64,000 nucleotides of DNA. Origin: Streptomyces sp. NRRL B-3428. Lineage in GTDB: Bacteria > Actinomycetota > Actinomycetes > Streptomycetales > Streptomycetaceae. A model generated the notes under the pieces. It was not told the DNA's origin. It ran no database searches and worked only from the letters and a program-made list of their open reading frames with translations. The DNA lies in assembly GCA_000721375.1 (NCBI GenBank), contig JOGW01000002.1:806001-870000 (forward strand), given 5' to 3'. Position 1 is the first letter of the stretch, and every line of letters starts with the position of its first letter. Both the position numbers and the translations under genes were made by a program. Positions 8,712 to 17,250 of this stretch are shown in pieces.

Positions 8712-8740
8712 GGGCCGACCGGAACGCATCCGGTCGGCCC
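8712..8740. terminator. Terminator between the small gene and the SDR gene
   Basis: There is a perfect 12-bp inverted repeat, GGGCCGACCGGA (8712-8723) and TCCGGTCGGCCC (8729-8740), with a 5-nt loop followed by TT. It separates convergent genes and can serve both. Confidence 0.85.
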
Positions 8741-8780
8741 TTGCTCGTACGGGAAATCGAACTCAGCCGTACTGCCGAAC

Positions 8781-9731
8781 TCAGCCGTGCTTGAGCCCGA
8801 GCACCTCGGCCGCGGCGAAGGTCTCCCCCGCCGGACGCTCCTCGTACCACGGCGTGATCAGCTCATCGAGCTCGTCGTACGTGAACGCCTCCTTCGCGGT
8901 GTCGAACTTCGCGGCCACCTTGGGCCGTTCGACCACCGCGACCATCCCGCCGTGCACCACGAGCAGCTGCCCGTTGACCTTGGCGGCCGCCGGTGAGGCG
9001 AGATAGCCGACGAGCGGGGAGACGTGCTCGGGCGCCAGCTTGTCGAGCGCGCCGTCGCTCGGCTCCTGGAAGCCGGCGAAGACGTCCTCGGTCATCCGCG
9101 TGCGGGCACGCGGGCAGATGGCGTTGGCCGTCACGCCGTACTTGCCGAGCGCGAGCGCGGTGGACGTGGTCAGGCCGACGATTCCGCCCTTCGCGGCGGC
9201 GTAGTTGGGCTGGCCCGCCGAACCCGCGAGGAAGGCCTCCGACGAGGTGTTGATGATCCGCCCGAAGACCGGGCCACCCGACGCCTTCGACCGCTCGCGC
9301 CAGTGCACGGAGGCGAAGTGCGTCGTGTTGAAGTGGCCCTTGAGGTGGACGCGGATCACCGAGTCCCACTCGTCCTCGGACATCGAGAAGACCATCCGGT
9401 CGCGCAGGATGCCCGCGTTGTTGACCAGGATGTCCAGCTTGCCGAACGTGTCGATCGCCAACTGCACCAGCGCGCGGGCCTGTTCGTGGTCGGCCACGTC
9501 GCCGAGGTGCGCGACGGCCTTGCCGCCCGCCGCCTCGATCTCGGCCACGACCTGCTCGGCGGGTGTCGCCGAGGCCTCCCCGGAACCGTCCCTGCCGGGC
9601 TGCCCGAAGTCGTTGACCACGACGCTCGCGCCGAGCCTGGCCAGCTCAAGGGCCTCGGCCCGGCCGAGACCGCGGCCGGCCCCGGTGACGATCGCGGAGA
9701 GGCCGGCGAGCGGCAAGTTCAGCTGTGACAT
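8781..9731 (-). CDS. SDR family (3R)-hydroxyacyl-CoA dehydrogenase-like oxidoreductase
   Basis: The product has 316 aa. It is a classical short-chain dehydrogenase with the NAD(P)-binding TGAGRGLGRA motif near residue 16, NNAG, and a catalytic YAAAK. The extra VVNDFGQPGRDGSG segment after the second strand is typical of the multifunctional-enzyme-2 (HSD17B4) type that oxidises 3-hydroxyacyl-CoA. I start at the ATG at 9731, not at upstream in-frame codons, because AGGGGAC lies just before it and the Rossmann core begins a few residues later. It follows the alcohol dehydrogenase and MaoC-type hydratase on the same strand, which makes hydratase plus dehydrogenase steps of beta-oxidation a likely shared job. 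Confidence 0.88.
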   Translation of the reverse strand: MSQLNLPLAGLSAIVTGAGRGLGRAEALELARLGASVVVNDFGQPGRDGSGEASATPAEQVVAEIEAAGGKAVAHLGDVADHEQARALVQLAIDTFGKLDILVNNAGILRDRMVFSMSEDEWDSVIRVHLKGHFNTTHFASVHWRERSKASGGPVFGRIINTSSEAFLAGSAGQPNYAAAKGGIVGLTTSTALALGKYGVTANAICPRARTRMTEDVFAGFQEPSDGALDKLAPEHVSPLVGYLASPAAAKVNGQLLVVHGGMVAVVERPKVAAKFDTAKEAFTYDELDELITPWYEERPAGETFAAAEVLGLKHG

Positions 9732-9765
9732 CAAAGTCCCCTCGTAGAAATGCTGTTCAGCGTTC

Positions 9766-10842
9766 TCAGATCTCGATGCAGGTGCGCAGCGCCACACCCG
9801 TACGCATCTGCTCGATGGCCTCGTTGATCTCGCTCAGCGGCACGCGGTGCGTGATGAGGCTCTCCAGGTCGATACGGCCGGCGCGCCACAGGGCGATGGA
9901 CCGCTCGTAGGAGGCGAGGACATCGCCGCCGCCGTACATGGACGGCAGGATCTTCTTCTCGTCGAAGAACAGCTCGAACATGTTGAACTGCAGGTAGTCG
10001 TCGAGCGCGCCCGCGCCGACCACGATCAGGCTGCCGCCGCGGCGGGTGGTCTCGTACGCCTTGCGGGCGGTGGCGGACTTGCCGACGACCTCGAAGACGT
10101 AGTCGAAGCCCTCGCCGCCGGTGACGCTCTGCTTGGCGTCGTCCAGCTCCTCGGGCGAAACGGCCTTGGTGGCACCGAACTTGAGCGCCGCCTCACGCCG
10201 CGAGGCCACCGGGTCGACGGCCACGATCTCCGCGGCGCCCATGAGCTTGGCGCCCTGGATCGCCGAGATGCCCACGCCGCCGCAGCCGATCACGGCCACG
10301 GACGAACCGGCCTTCACATCGGCCGTGTTGATGGCCGCGCCGAGTCCGGTGGTGACACCGCAGCCGATGAGCGCGGCGATGTCGAAGGGCACGTCGTCCG
10401 GGATCGGCACGGCGCAGCGCGCGTCGACCACGGTCTCCTCGGCGAAGGTGCCGGTGCCCGCGAAGCCGAAGACATCGCCGCCGGCCCGCTTGTAGTTGGG
10501 GACGCCGGCGTTCATGAACCCGGCGAGGCACAGCTGCTTCTGGCCGCGCTTGCAGGCCGGACACTGCTCGCACGCGGGCAGCCAGCACACGAGGACGCGG
10601 TCGCCCACCTTGACGTTGGTGACGCCCTCGCCGACCTCCAGGATCTCGCCCGCACCCTCGTGCCCGGGCACGAAGGGGCCGGGCTGGGGCAGCACACCGC
10701 TCATCGCGGACAGGTCCGAGTGGCACAGGCCGGTGGCCCGCACCCGGATCTTCACCTTGCCGGGCCCGAAGCCGGTGGTCTCGAAGTCGTCGAGGACTTC
10801 CAGCTTGTCCTGGCCGATCTCGTGCAGTACAGCTGCGCGCAT
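9766..10842 (-). CDS. Zinc-dependent alcohol dehydrogenase (MDR family)
   Basis: The product has 358 aa. The catalytic zinc ligands are in GLCHSD and GHEGAG, and the structural zinc cluster is CEQCPACKRGQKQLC. The nucleotide-binding motif is GCGGVGIS. The length and the four-cysteine lobe fit class III-like alcohol dehydrogenases of actinobacteria. AAGGAG lies 7 nt before the ATG. It lies between the hydratase and SDR genes, 34 bp before the SDR start, so a shared transcript is probable. The substrate is not visible; context suggests a lipid- or sterol-derived alcohol. Confidence 0.9.
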   Translation of the reverse strand: MRAAVLHEIGQDKLEVLDDFETTGFGPGKVKIRVRATGLCHSDLSAMSGVLPQPGPFVPGHEGAGEILEVGEGVTNVKVGDRVLVCWLPACEQCPACKRGQKQLCLAGFMNAGVPNYKRAGGDVFGFAGTGTFAEETVVDARCAVPIPDDVPFDIAALIGCGVTTGLGAAINTADVKAGSSVAVIGCGGVGISAIQGAKLMGAAEIVAVDPVASRREAALKFGATKAVSPEELDDAKQSVTGGEGFDYVFEVVGKSATARKAYETTRRGGSLIVVGAGALDDYLQFNMFELFFDEKKILPSMYGGGDVLASYERSIALWRAGRIDLESLITHRVPLSEINEAIEQMRTGVALRTCIEI

Positions 10843-10915
10843 GGTGCGGCTCCTTCTCGGATGCGGTGCGGAACAGGCGTAAGACGTAAGGGAGTTACTG
10901 GCCTGACGAGTGAGG

Positions 10916-11770
10916 TCAGGAGTGCTCGACCACGGTGTCCGCGAGCACGGGCGCGTCGTCCCGCTCGGCCGCGGTCACCGACACCTGGACCTTGCCGTCC
11001 AGCTGCCAGATGCGGATCCGCAGCGTCTCGCCGGGGAAGACGACGCCGGCGAACCTCGTGGTGTACGAGCGCACGCGGGTCACATCACCGTCGAGCACGC
11101 TGTCGACGACGGCCTTCAAGGTCATGCCGTATGAGCACAGCCCGTGCAGGATCGGCTTGTCGAAGCCGGCCAGCTTGGCGAACTCGGGGTCGGCGTGCAG
11201 CGGGTTCCAGTCGCCGGACAGGCGGTAGAGCAGGGCCTGGTCCTCGCGAATGGTCCGCTCGACGGTCTTGTCGGGGGCGCGGTCGGGCAGTTCGAGGCGG
11301 TCGGAAGGTCCGCGCTCGCCGCCGAAGCCGCCCTCGCCGCGGACGAAGATCTGCGTGTCGCAGGTCCACAGCGGGCCCTCGTCGTCGGCCACGTCGGAGC
11401 GCATCACGATCACGGCGGCCTTGCCCTTGTCGTACACGGCCGGGATCGTCGAGCTCTGAACGGCCTTGCCCTTGACGGGGATCGGCCGGTGCAGGGTGAC
11501 CTTCTGGCCGCCGTGCAGGACCGCGGCGAGGTTCACGTCGATACCGGGCGCGGACAGACCGCCCGCGGCGGCCATCCCGCCGCCGGCCACGGTCGCGAAG
11601 CTCGGAAGGACCTGCAGCTTGGATTCGAGGGTGTAGCGCAGCTCGTCCGGATCCGTCGCGGGGATTCCCGCACCGAGGCCCAGGTGGTAGAGCTGGATGT
11701 CCTTGTGGTCCCAGGTCAGGTCGGTGCTGCGCGGCTCGGCGGAGACGGCCTTTGCGGCATCAATGGGCAT
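10916..11770 (-). CDS. Double hot-dog MaoC-type enoyl-CoA hydratase
   Basis: The product has 284 aa. It is a two-hot-dog (R)-specific enoyl-CoA hydratase of the MaoC/HSD17B4 type. The catalytic motif is in the second half as YRLSGDWNPLHADPEFAKLAGF followed by ILHGLCSYGM. Overall pattern and length are close to M. tuberculosis Rv3538, which shares the opening MPID and the LYHLGLGAG segment. I therefore chose the ATG at 11770, with AGGAGC 10 nt upstream, over the ATG nine codons earlier. It hydrates trans-2-enoyl-CoA in lipid or sterol side-chain beta-oxidation. A perfect KstR-type palindrome lies 152 bp upstream. Confidence 0.9.
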   Translation of the reverse strand: MPIDAAKAVSAEPRSTDLTWDHKDIQLYHLGLGAGIPATDPDELRYTLESKLQVLPSFATVAGGGMAAAGGLSAPGIDVNLAAVLHGGQKVTLHRPIPVKGKAVQSSTIPAVYDKGKAAVIVMRSDVADDEGPLWTCDTQIFVRGEGGFGGERGPSDRLELPDRAPDKTVERTIREDQALLYRLSGDWNPLHADPEFAKLAGFDKPILHGLCSYGMTLKAVVDSVLDGDVTRVRSYTTRFAGVVFPGETLRIRIWQLDGKVQVSVTAAERDDAPVLADTVVEHS

Positions 11771-11921
11771 GGGGACGCTGCTCCTTGGGTGGTTCATGTG
11801 CGTGAGCTGTGCGGGTCACGCACGTGGAAGACCTCGGTGCGGCCGTCCGCACCGTCGGCCGCACCGAGGTCGCATCGGACCGGCCCCGACCGCGTCCCGT
11901 ACGAGCCCTTCCGGGCCCGTT

Positions 11922-11937
11922 CTAGAACGCGTTCTAG
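11922..11937. promoter_or_regulatory. KstR-type operator upstream of the MaoC-type hydratase
   Basis: CTAGAACGCGTTCTAG is a perfect 16-bp palindrome. Its inner 14 bases match the mycobacterial KstR consensus TnnAACnnGTTnnA exactly. A KstR-like regulator is encoded in this window at 31346-31969. Confidence 0.7.
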
Positions 11938-11998
11938 GCCAGTGATCCCCATGTATAACGCAGCCCCCGGCACTTGTGAAGGGTCCGGACGACAAGTT

Positions 11999-12013
11999 CT
12001 GACGACACGTCAG
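11999..12013. promoter_or_regulatory. CTGAC-N5-GTCAG palindrome (copy 1)
   Basis: CTGACGACACGTCAG is a perfect 5+5 inverted repeat in the gap between the hydratase operon and the ABC exporter. The same half-sites and spacing occur at 20636 and 25769. The rest of this 414-bp gap holds the KstR-type site and no gene. Confidence 0.45.
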
Positions 12014-12184
12014 ATACGCGGCCTGTACAGGAATTTCCGCCTCCGCGCCCACCGCGGGGGCCCGCCACCGGCACGGACGCCAGGGACTCGTCCGGTGTCA
12101 TGGCGCCACCCATGACATTTGTCCTACGGAGCTCCTGACACGAGGTTCTGCCGCCGCCCCACCCCCGCTCCGTACGGTCATGGC

Positions 12185-13153
12185 ATGACAACGAGCGGTC
12201 CTGGAAAGACGAAGCCCACGCCGGCCGTGGACCTGAGCACCGTGGTCCGGGCCTTCCCCTCCGTACGTGCCGTGGACGGCATCGACCTCACCATCGAGCG
12301 CGGTGAGACGGTCGCGCTGCTCGGCCGCAACGGCGCCGGAAAGTCCACCACGATCTCCCTGCTGCTCGGCCTCGACGAACCGGACGAGGGCGGCGTCATG
12401 CTGTTCGGGACGAGCCCCGAACTCGCCGTCAGGGCAGGGCTCGTGGGCGCGATGCTGCAGGACGGCCGGCCGATCTCGCGGGTCACGGTGCGCGAGCTCG
12501 TCACCTTCGTGGGCCGTACGTATCCGAACCCGATGCCGGTCGCCGAGGCGCTCGCGCTCGCCGATCTGTCCGAGGTGGCCGACCGCCGCGTGGACAAGCT
12601 CTCGGGCGGTCAGATCCAGCGCGTACGGTTCGCCCTCGCGCTCGCCGGCAACCCCGAGCTGATCGTGCTCGACGAGCCGACCGCCGCCCTGGACGTCGAG
12701 GCGCGCCGGACGTTCTGGGAAGCCATGCGCGGCTACGCACGGCGCGGCAACACCGTGCTGTTCTCGACGCATTACCTCCAGGAGGCCGATGCCAACGCCG
12801 ACCGGATCGTGGTGATCGACCGCGGCCGGATCGTCGCGGACGGTACGGCCGATGACCTCAAGCGGATGGCCGGCGGCACGCTGGTCTCCTTCGACCTGGC
12901 CGGAGCGGGCTCCGGCTGGCTGGGCGAACTGCCGGGCGTCACGGCCGTGGAGATCCGCGGCGAGCGGGCGAGCCTGCGCAGCGACGACTCGGACGCGACC
13001 GTGCTCGCGCTCGCCGACCGGGGGGCGATACGGGGCCTGCGCGTCGAGGGGACCTCTCTGGAGTCCGCGTTCCTGACCCTGACCAGCAAGGCGGACGAGC
13101 CCGGCGGTTCGGCCGAACCCACTGCCACGACCGATGTGATGGAGTCCGTGTGA
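12185..13153 (+). CDS. ABC-2 type exporter ATP-binding protein
   Basis: The product has 322 aa. It shows Walker A GRNGAGKST, the signature LSGGQIQR, Walker B LIVLDEPTAALD and an H-loop in FSTHYLQEAD. The C-terminal extension (about 225-322) is typical of drug/bacitracin-type exporters. The permease start overlaps its end by 4 nt (GTGATG), so the two are translationally coupled. I start at the ATG at 12185; the upstream in-frame extension is Pro/Arg rich and lacks a ribosome site. Confidence 0.9.
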   Translation: MTTSGPGKTKPTPAVDLSTVVRAFPSVRAVDGIDLTIERGETVALLGRNGAGKSTTISLLLGLDEPDEGGVMLFGTSPELAVRAGLVGAMLQDGRPISRVTVRELVTFVGRTYPNPMPVAEALALADLSEVADRRVDKLSGGQIQRVRFALALAGNPELIVLDEPTAALDVEARRTFWEAMRGYARRGNTVLFSTHYLQEADANADRIVVIDRGRIVADGTADDLKRMAGGTLVSFDLAGAGSGWLGELPGVTAVEIRGERASLRSDDSDATVLALADRGAIRGLRVEGTSLESAFLTLTSKADEPGGSAEPTATTDVMESV

Positions 13154-13881
13154 TGCTGCTCGACTATCTGCGCCTGGAGATCCGCCGGACCCTGCGCGAC
13201 ACCGGGTTCGTCGTCCTCGGGATCGGTATGCCCGTGATGATGTACCTGCTGTTCACCAACCTCGGCGCGAGCGGTGACGACGCCGCCGAGTTCAAGGTCT
13301 CGGCCATGGTCGGGATGGCGGCCTACGGCGCGCTCGGCGCGGCGCTGGGCACGGGCGGCGCCGTCGCGGAGGACCGCTCCACCGGCTGGCTGCGGCAGTT
13401 GCGCGTCACGCCGCTGTCCCCGCGCCAGGTCGTCACGGGCCGCGCGCTGAGCGGTTCGGTGACGGTGCTTCCGGCGATCGCCGCCGTACTGATCGCGGGC
13501 GCCCTGGTCAACGGCGTACGCCTGGACGCCTGGCAGTGGGTGGCCCTGGTGCTGCTGCTGTGGCTCGGCGCACTGCCCTTCACCCTGCTCGGCATCGGCA
13601 ACGGTTACCGGCTCAGCACCCAGGTCACCGGCATCGCCAACATGATCTGCAACATGGGCCTCGCCATCGTCGGCGGGCTGTGGTTCCCGGCCGAGCTCTT
13701 CCCCGGCTGGCTGGCCGCCCTGTCCGACTACACGCCCGCGCACAGCTTCGCCGACCTCGGCTGGTCGACGACCGAGGGCACCGCACCGGGTGTCGCCACC
13801 ATCGCCGTGCTGTTCGCCTGGCTCCTTGTGTTCGGTACGTATGCCGCCCGTTCCTATCGTCGTTCGGCCCGGACGGTGTGA
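13150..13881 (+). CDS. ABC-2 type exporter permease
   Basis: The product has 243 aa and six probable membrane helices, beginning after residues LRLEIRRTLRDTGFVVLG. It has the ABC-2 pattern of a conserved GW(L)RQLRVTPLS cytoplasmic loop near residue 77, GNGYRLSTQVTGIANM and LWFPAELFPGWLA. It is coupled to the ATPase upstream, and the histidine kinase starts 2 nt after its stop. The exported substrate is unknown; ABC-2 exporters next to a NarL-type kinase often respond to cell-envelope or lipid stress. Confidence 0.88.
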   Translation: MMLLDYLRLEIRRTLRDTGFVVLGIGMPVMMYLLFTNLGASGDDAAEFKVSAMVGMAAYGALGAALGTGGAVAEDRSTGWLRQLRVTPLSPRQVVTGRALSGSVTVLPAIAAVLIAGALVNGVRLDAWQWVALVLLLWLGALPFTLLGIGNGYRLSTQVTGIANMICNMGLAIVGGLWFPAELFPGWLAALSDYTPAHSFADLGWSTTEGTAPGVATIAVLFAWLLVFGTYAARSYRRSARTV

Positions 13882-13883
13882 CC

Positions 13884-15053
13884 ATGGCCCCCGTGACGGA
13901 TGCGGAGACGGCTCGGCGCAAGGGGAACGCTCTGCGCAAGGGCAGGCAGCGGCGGCCCGGACCACGCAGTGCCTTCGCGTTCCTGCCCTGGCTGCTGCTC
14001 GGCATGGGGGCCCTGTCCAATGTCGTACGCGGCGAGACCGCCAATCCCTGGATCGGCGGGATCGGACTCTTCGTCTTCAACTCTCTTTATGTCTCCGTGG
14101 TGTTGCAGGCCTTCGACCCCCGTAAGCGCGACACCTGGTGGACGTATGCGGCGCTCGGCGGCATGGCGGCGGTCACCTTCGGTCTGGCGATCGGGTACGG
14201 CGGACCGTGGCTCGCCCTGTTCCCGCTGCTCTCGCTCGCGGTCGGCACTGCGATGCGGGGGCGGCGGCTGGCCTGGACAGTCGGTGTCCTGACGGTCGTG
14301 GCCGCCGCCACCGGGGCCTGGCGGGACACGGACGCCTGGTCGGCGGTGACCAGCGGCTACGGGACGCTGCTGTCCGGTCTGGTCACCGCCGCGATCCTCG
14401 CCCTGTCCGAGAAGGTCCTCGAACTCCGCGAGACCCGCGAGGAGTTGGCGCGGGTCGCGGTGGAGCAGGAGCGGCTGCGCTTCTCGCGGGATCTGCACGA
14501 TCTGCTCGGCCACACCCTCTCGCTGATCGTGGTGAAGTCCGAGGCCGCCCGCCGGCTCGCACCGCACGACGCCGATGCCTCGCTGCGGCAGATCGCCGAT
14601 ATCGAGACGGTGGGCCGCCAGGCGCTGACCGAGATCCGCGAGGCCGTCACGGGATACCGCGAGTCGAGCCTGGCCACCGAACTCGACCGCGCCCGCGACA
14701 CCTTGTCCTCCGCCGGCATCGAGACGGTGGTCCGCCAGTCGGGTCCCGCGCCGTCACCGGTGGCGGGTGCGCTGCTCGCCTGGGTGGTGCGGGAGGCGGT
14801 CACCAATGTCGTACGGCACTCGGGGGCCACGAACTGCCGTATCGAGGTGGCCGGAACGACGGCCGACGCCCGGCTCACCGTCACCGACAACGGGCGTGGC
14901 CCGGCCGCCGATTCCTCCGGCAGCGGTCTGCGCGGGCTGACCGAACGGCTGGCGCAGGCGGGCGGATCGCTGGAGTCGGGACCGGTGGACGCCGGCGGGT
15001 TCCGGGTGGTGGCGCGGCTGTCGGCGGATGTGGGTCAACAGGCGCTGCGCTAG
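13884..15053 (+). CDS. NarL-family sensor histidine kinase without adjacent regulator
   Basis: The product has 389 aa. About 1-180 contains 4-6 hydrophobic helices. A coiled linker follows, then a HisKA_3 phosphoacceptor box, RFSRDLHDLLGHTLSL, near residue 200. The ATPase domain has N-box REAVTNVVRHS and G-box SGSGLRGLTERLAQAGG. This layout matches DesK-type kinases. It starts 2 nt after the ABC permease. The response regulator that normally follows such ABC-ABC-kinase sets is missing: the next gene is a GAF protein 125 bp on. Confidence 0.88.
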   Translation: MAPVTDAETARRKGNALRKGRQRRPGPRSAFAFLPWLLLGMGALSNVVRGETANPWIGGIGLFVFNSLYVSVVLQAFDPRKRDTWWTYAALGGMAAVTFGLAIGYGGPWLALFPLLSLAVGTAMRGRRLAWTVGVLTVVAAATGAWRDTDAWSAVTSGYGTLLSGLVTAAILALSEKVLELRETREELARVAVEQERLRFSRDLHDLLGHTLSLIVVKSEAARRLAPHDADASLRQIADIETVGRQALTEIREAVTGYRESSLATELDRARDTLSSAGIETVVRQSGPAPSPVAGALLAWVVREAVTNVVRHSGATNCRIEVAGTTADARLTVTDNGRGPAADSSGSGLRGLTERLAQAGGSLESGPVDAGGFRVVARLSADVGQQALR

Positions 15054-15178
15054 GGGGTGTCCGGCGGCTCATGCCTGGGCCGGGGTGGGGCTATCGGGGA
15101 CGACCGATCCCCGGCTTTCGCACCGCCGCTCTCGCTAGACTCGGCTCTTCCTCGATCGATGCGGTGGAGACGGGGGTG

Positions 15179-15682
15179 ATGCGCATGACCCGGTCCTGGT
15201 CGATTTCCAGTACCGACGTGTCAGCGGCCCAGGAGCACAATCGCCTGGTGCTGCGGGAGGCGCTGGCCACGGCATTACGGGTGACCGGGGCCCCGATGGG
15301 CAATGCCCAGCTCTTCGATCCCGTCACGCGCGATCTGCGTATTTCGGTGCAGCGGGGTTTCCACCATCCGTTCCTGTCCTTCTTCCGCCGGGTCGAGACG
15401 GTCGCGGACGCGAGCAGCTGCGGTGCCGCCGCCCAGCTCCAACTCCCCGTCTACGTCCCGGACGTACACACCTCACCGCTGTTCGTGGGCACGACGGCCC
15501 TCGAGGTGCTCCAGGACGCCGGTGTGTCGGCGGTGGCCTCCGTGCCGGTCTTCTCACCGACGGGCGACCTCATCGGGATGATCTCCACTCACCACACCTG
15601 GACCACGGCGTGGTCCGGCGACCTGCGCGCCGAACTGCACCATCTGAGCCGCACCGCGGGTCGGCTCACACGCGTGCCCTAG
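15179..15682 (+). CDS. GAF-domain protein
   Basis: The product has 167 aa and one GAF domain from about residue 18 (LVLREALATALRVTGAPMGNAQLFDP) to the end. The conserved SCGAAAQLQLPVYVPDVHTSPLF and ASVPVFSPTGDLIGMISTHH core is intact. There is no HTH, kinase or ANTAR output domain, so it probably works through a partner. The start is uncertain: GTG 15176, ATG 15179 and ATG 15185 are all in frame after a G-rich stretch. Its TAG overlaps the stop codon of the convergent exporter in a shared CTAG. Confidence 0.8.
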   Translation: MRMTRSWSISSTDVSAAQEHNRLVLREALATALRVTGAPMGNAQLFDPVTRDLRISVQRGFHHPFLSFFRRVETVADASSCGAAAQLQLPVYVPDVHTSPLFVGTTALEVLQDAGVSAVASVPVFSPTGDLIGMISTHHTWTTAWSGDLRAELHHLSRTAGRLTRVP

Positions 15683-17130
15683 GCCGCCTTGACCGTGCGC
15701 CGCTCCCCTCGCGGCAGCCACAGAAGTACGAGCACCACTCCCCCGAGCAGGATCAGCCCACTCGTACGGAACGCCGCCTCATAGCCCTCGGTCAGCGCCA
15801 CCGGATCCGAGCCGCCGCCCGAGTGCGCCGCGGCGATCGTCGACAGGATCGACAGGCCGAGCGCGCCGCCCATCGTGCGTGAGGTGTTGATGAGACCGGA
15901 GACGAGGCCCGCCTCCGAGGGCGCAGCGCCCGAGGTGGCGAGCGACGCGAGCGGGGTCATGGCGAGGCCCGCGCCGAGCATCATCAGGATGCCGGGCAGC
16001 AGGATCGAGGTGACGTATCCGCCGTCGGGCGCGATCGTCGCCTGCTGCAGTCCGTAGCCCGAGGCGGCGATCAGGATGCCGATGACCGTCACGTTCTTCG
16101 CGCCGATCGACCGCATCAGACGGGGCGCGAGCTTGGAGCCGAGCATCACCGTCAACGACGAGGGAACCAGGGCGAGTCCGGCCTCGATGGCGGAGTAGCC
16201 GAGCACGTTCTGCGCGTACACCGTCATGAAGAACCACATGGCGAAGCTGGCCGCGCCGCACACCATCATGACCGCGTTGGCCGCCGCCACCGAGCGCAGT
16301 TTGAAGAGTCCGAGCGGCATCAGGGGTGCCTTGGTCCGGGCTTCGACGAGCAGGAACACCGCGATCAGGAGCAGCCCGGCCGCGAGTGGGACCAGCGTCT
16401 GTGGCGCCGTCCACCCTTCCGCCTCGGTCTGCACGATCCCGTACGCGAGGGTCGCGAGCCCCGCCGTCACCAGCACCGCACCCGGCAGGTCGAGCCTGCG
16501 CCGCTCAGCACCGCGGCTCTCGCTCAGCCAGAACACGGCGGCGACCAGGACCAGCACACCGATCGGCACGTTGATCAGGAGCACCCAGCGCCACGAGAGC
16601 AGATCGGTGAGCACCCCGCCGACCAGTCCGCCGGCCGCACCACCGCCCGCTCCGACGGCGGTCCAGGTGCCGATGGCGCGGATCCTGGCCGGTCCTTCGG
16701 GGACGGCCGAGGTGAGCAGGGTCAGGGTGGAGGGGGCGAGGATCGCGGCGCCGAGTCCTTGCAGGGCGCGGGCCACGAGCAGCTGCCAGCTCTCCTGCGC
16801 CAGACCGCCGCCGAGCGAGGCGGCGGTGAACAGCGCGAGCCCGAGGACGAACATCCGCTTGCGTCCGAAGAGATCCCCGGCCCGCCCGCCGAGCAGCATG
16901 AACCCGGCGAAGGCGATCGAGTACGCGTTGACCACCCACTGCAGCCCGAGCGCGCTCAGCCCGAGGTCCGCGCGCATCGACGGGAGCGCGGTGTTCACCA
17001 CGGACACATCGAGCACGACGAGGAACTGGCCCGCACACGCCGTGAGCACCACGGCCCAGGTCGGTATGGAGCGGCGCCCTGGGCGGGTGGCTATCTCGGC
17101 TTCTGTGGGTGTCTGGACCATGGGGGCCAT
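15679..17130 (-). CDS. DHA2-family (14-TM) drug:proton antiporter
   Basis: The product has about 483 aa from the ATG at 17130. It is a major-facilitator exporter of the EmrB/QacA group. Visible are motif C-type DVSVVNTALPSMRADLG in helix 1, the GRKRMFVLGL loop after helix 2, and helix 4-5 RALQGLGAAILAPSTLTLL. Long alternating hydrophobic segments give about 14 helices. Upstream in-frame residues are Arg/Pro rich with repeated DNA, so they were left out; an ATG at 17121 is also possible. There is no adjacent regulator to hint at the substrate. Confidence 0.88.
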   Translation of the reverse strand: MAPMVQTPTEAEIATRPGRRSIPTWAVVLTACAGQFLVVLDVSVVNTALPSMRADLGLSALGLQWVVNAYSIAFAGFMLLGGRAGDLFGRKRMFVLGLALFTAASLGGGLAQESWQLLVARALQGLGAAILAPSTLTLLTSAVPEGPARIRAIGTWTAVGAGGGAAGGLVGGVLTDLLSWRWVLLINVPIGVLVLVAAVFWLSESRGAERRRLDLPGAVLVTAGLATLAYGIVQTEAEGWTAPQTLVPLAAGLLLIAVFLLVEARTKAPLMPLGLFKLRSVAAANAVMMVCGAASFAMWFFMTVYAQNVLGYSAIEAGLALVPSSLTVMLGSKLAPRLMRSIGAKNVTVIGILIAASGYGLQQATIAPDGGYVTSILLPGILMMLGAGLAMTPLASLATSGAAPSEAGLVSGLINTSRTMGGALGLSILSTIAAAHSGGGSDPVALTEGYEAAFRTSGLILLGGVVLVLLWLPRGERRTVKAA

Positions 17131-17147
17131 GCTGTCAGGCCGGTGAC

Positions 17148-17179
17148 GGCCGCTGCATCGGGGTTTCGATGCAGCGGCC
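17148..17179. terminator. Hairpin terminator after the lipid-transfer protein gene
   Basis: There is a perfect 13-bp inverted repeat, GGCCGCTGCATCG (17148-17160) and CGATGCAGCGGCC (17167-17179), with a 6-nt loop. It lies between two minus-strand genes, so it most likely ends the acyl-CoA dehydrogenase / lipid-transfer operon. Confidence 0.75.
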
Positions 17180-17190
17180 ATCGGTCTTCG

Positions 17191-17250
17191 GTCGTACGTC
17201 CAATGCCTTGGCCGTACGTCCAATGCCTTGGCCGTACGACCTATGCCTTA
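17191..17250. repeat. Three 20-bp tandem repeats at the end of the lipid-transfer gene
   Basis: The units are GTCGTACGTCCAATGCCTTG, GCCGTACGTCCAATGCCTTG and GCCGTACGACCTATGCCTTA. The third overlaps the stop codon and last codons of the gene that ends at 17241. Confidence 0.88.

Noticed and set aside
12119..12184. N-terminal extension of the ABC ATPase
   Set aside because: It is Pro/Arg-rich and lacks a ribosome site. The ATG at 12185 fits family length.
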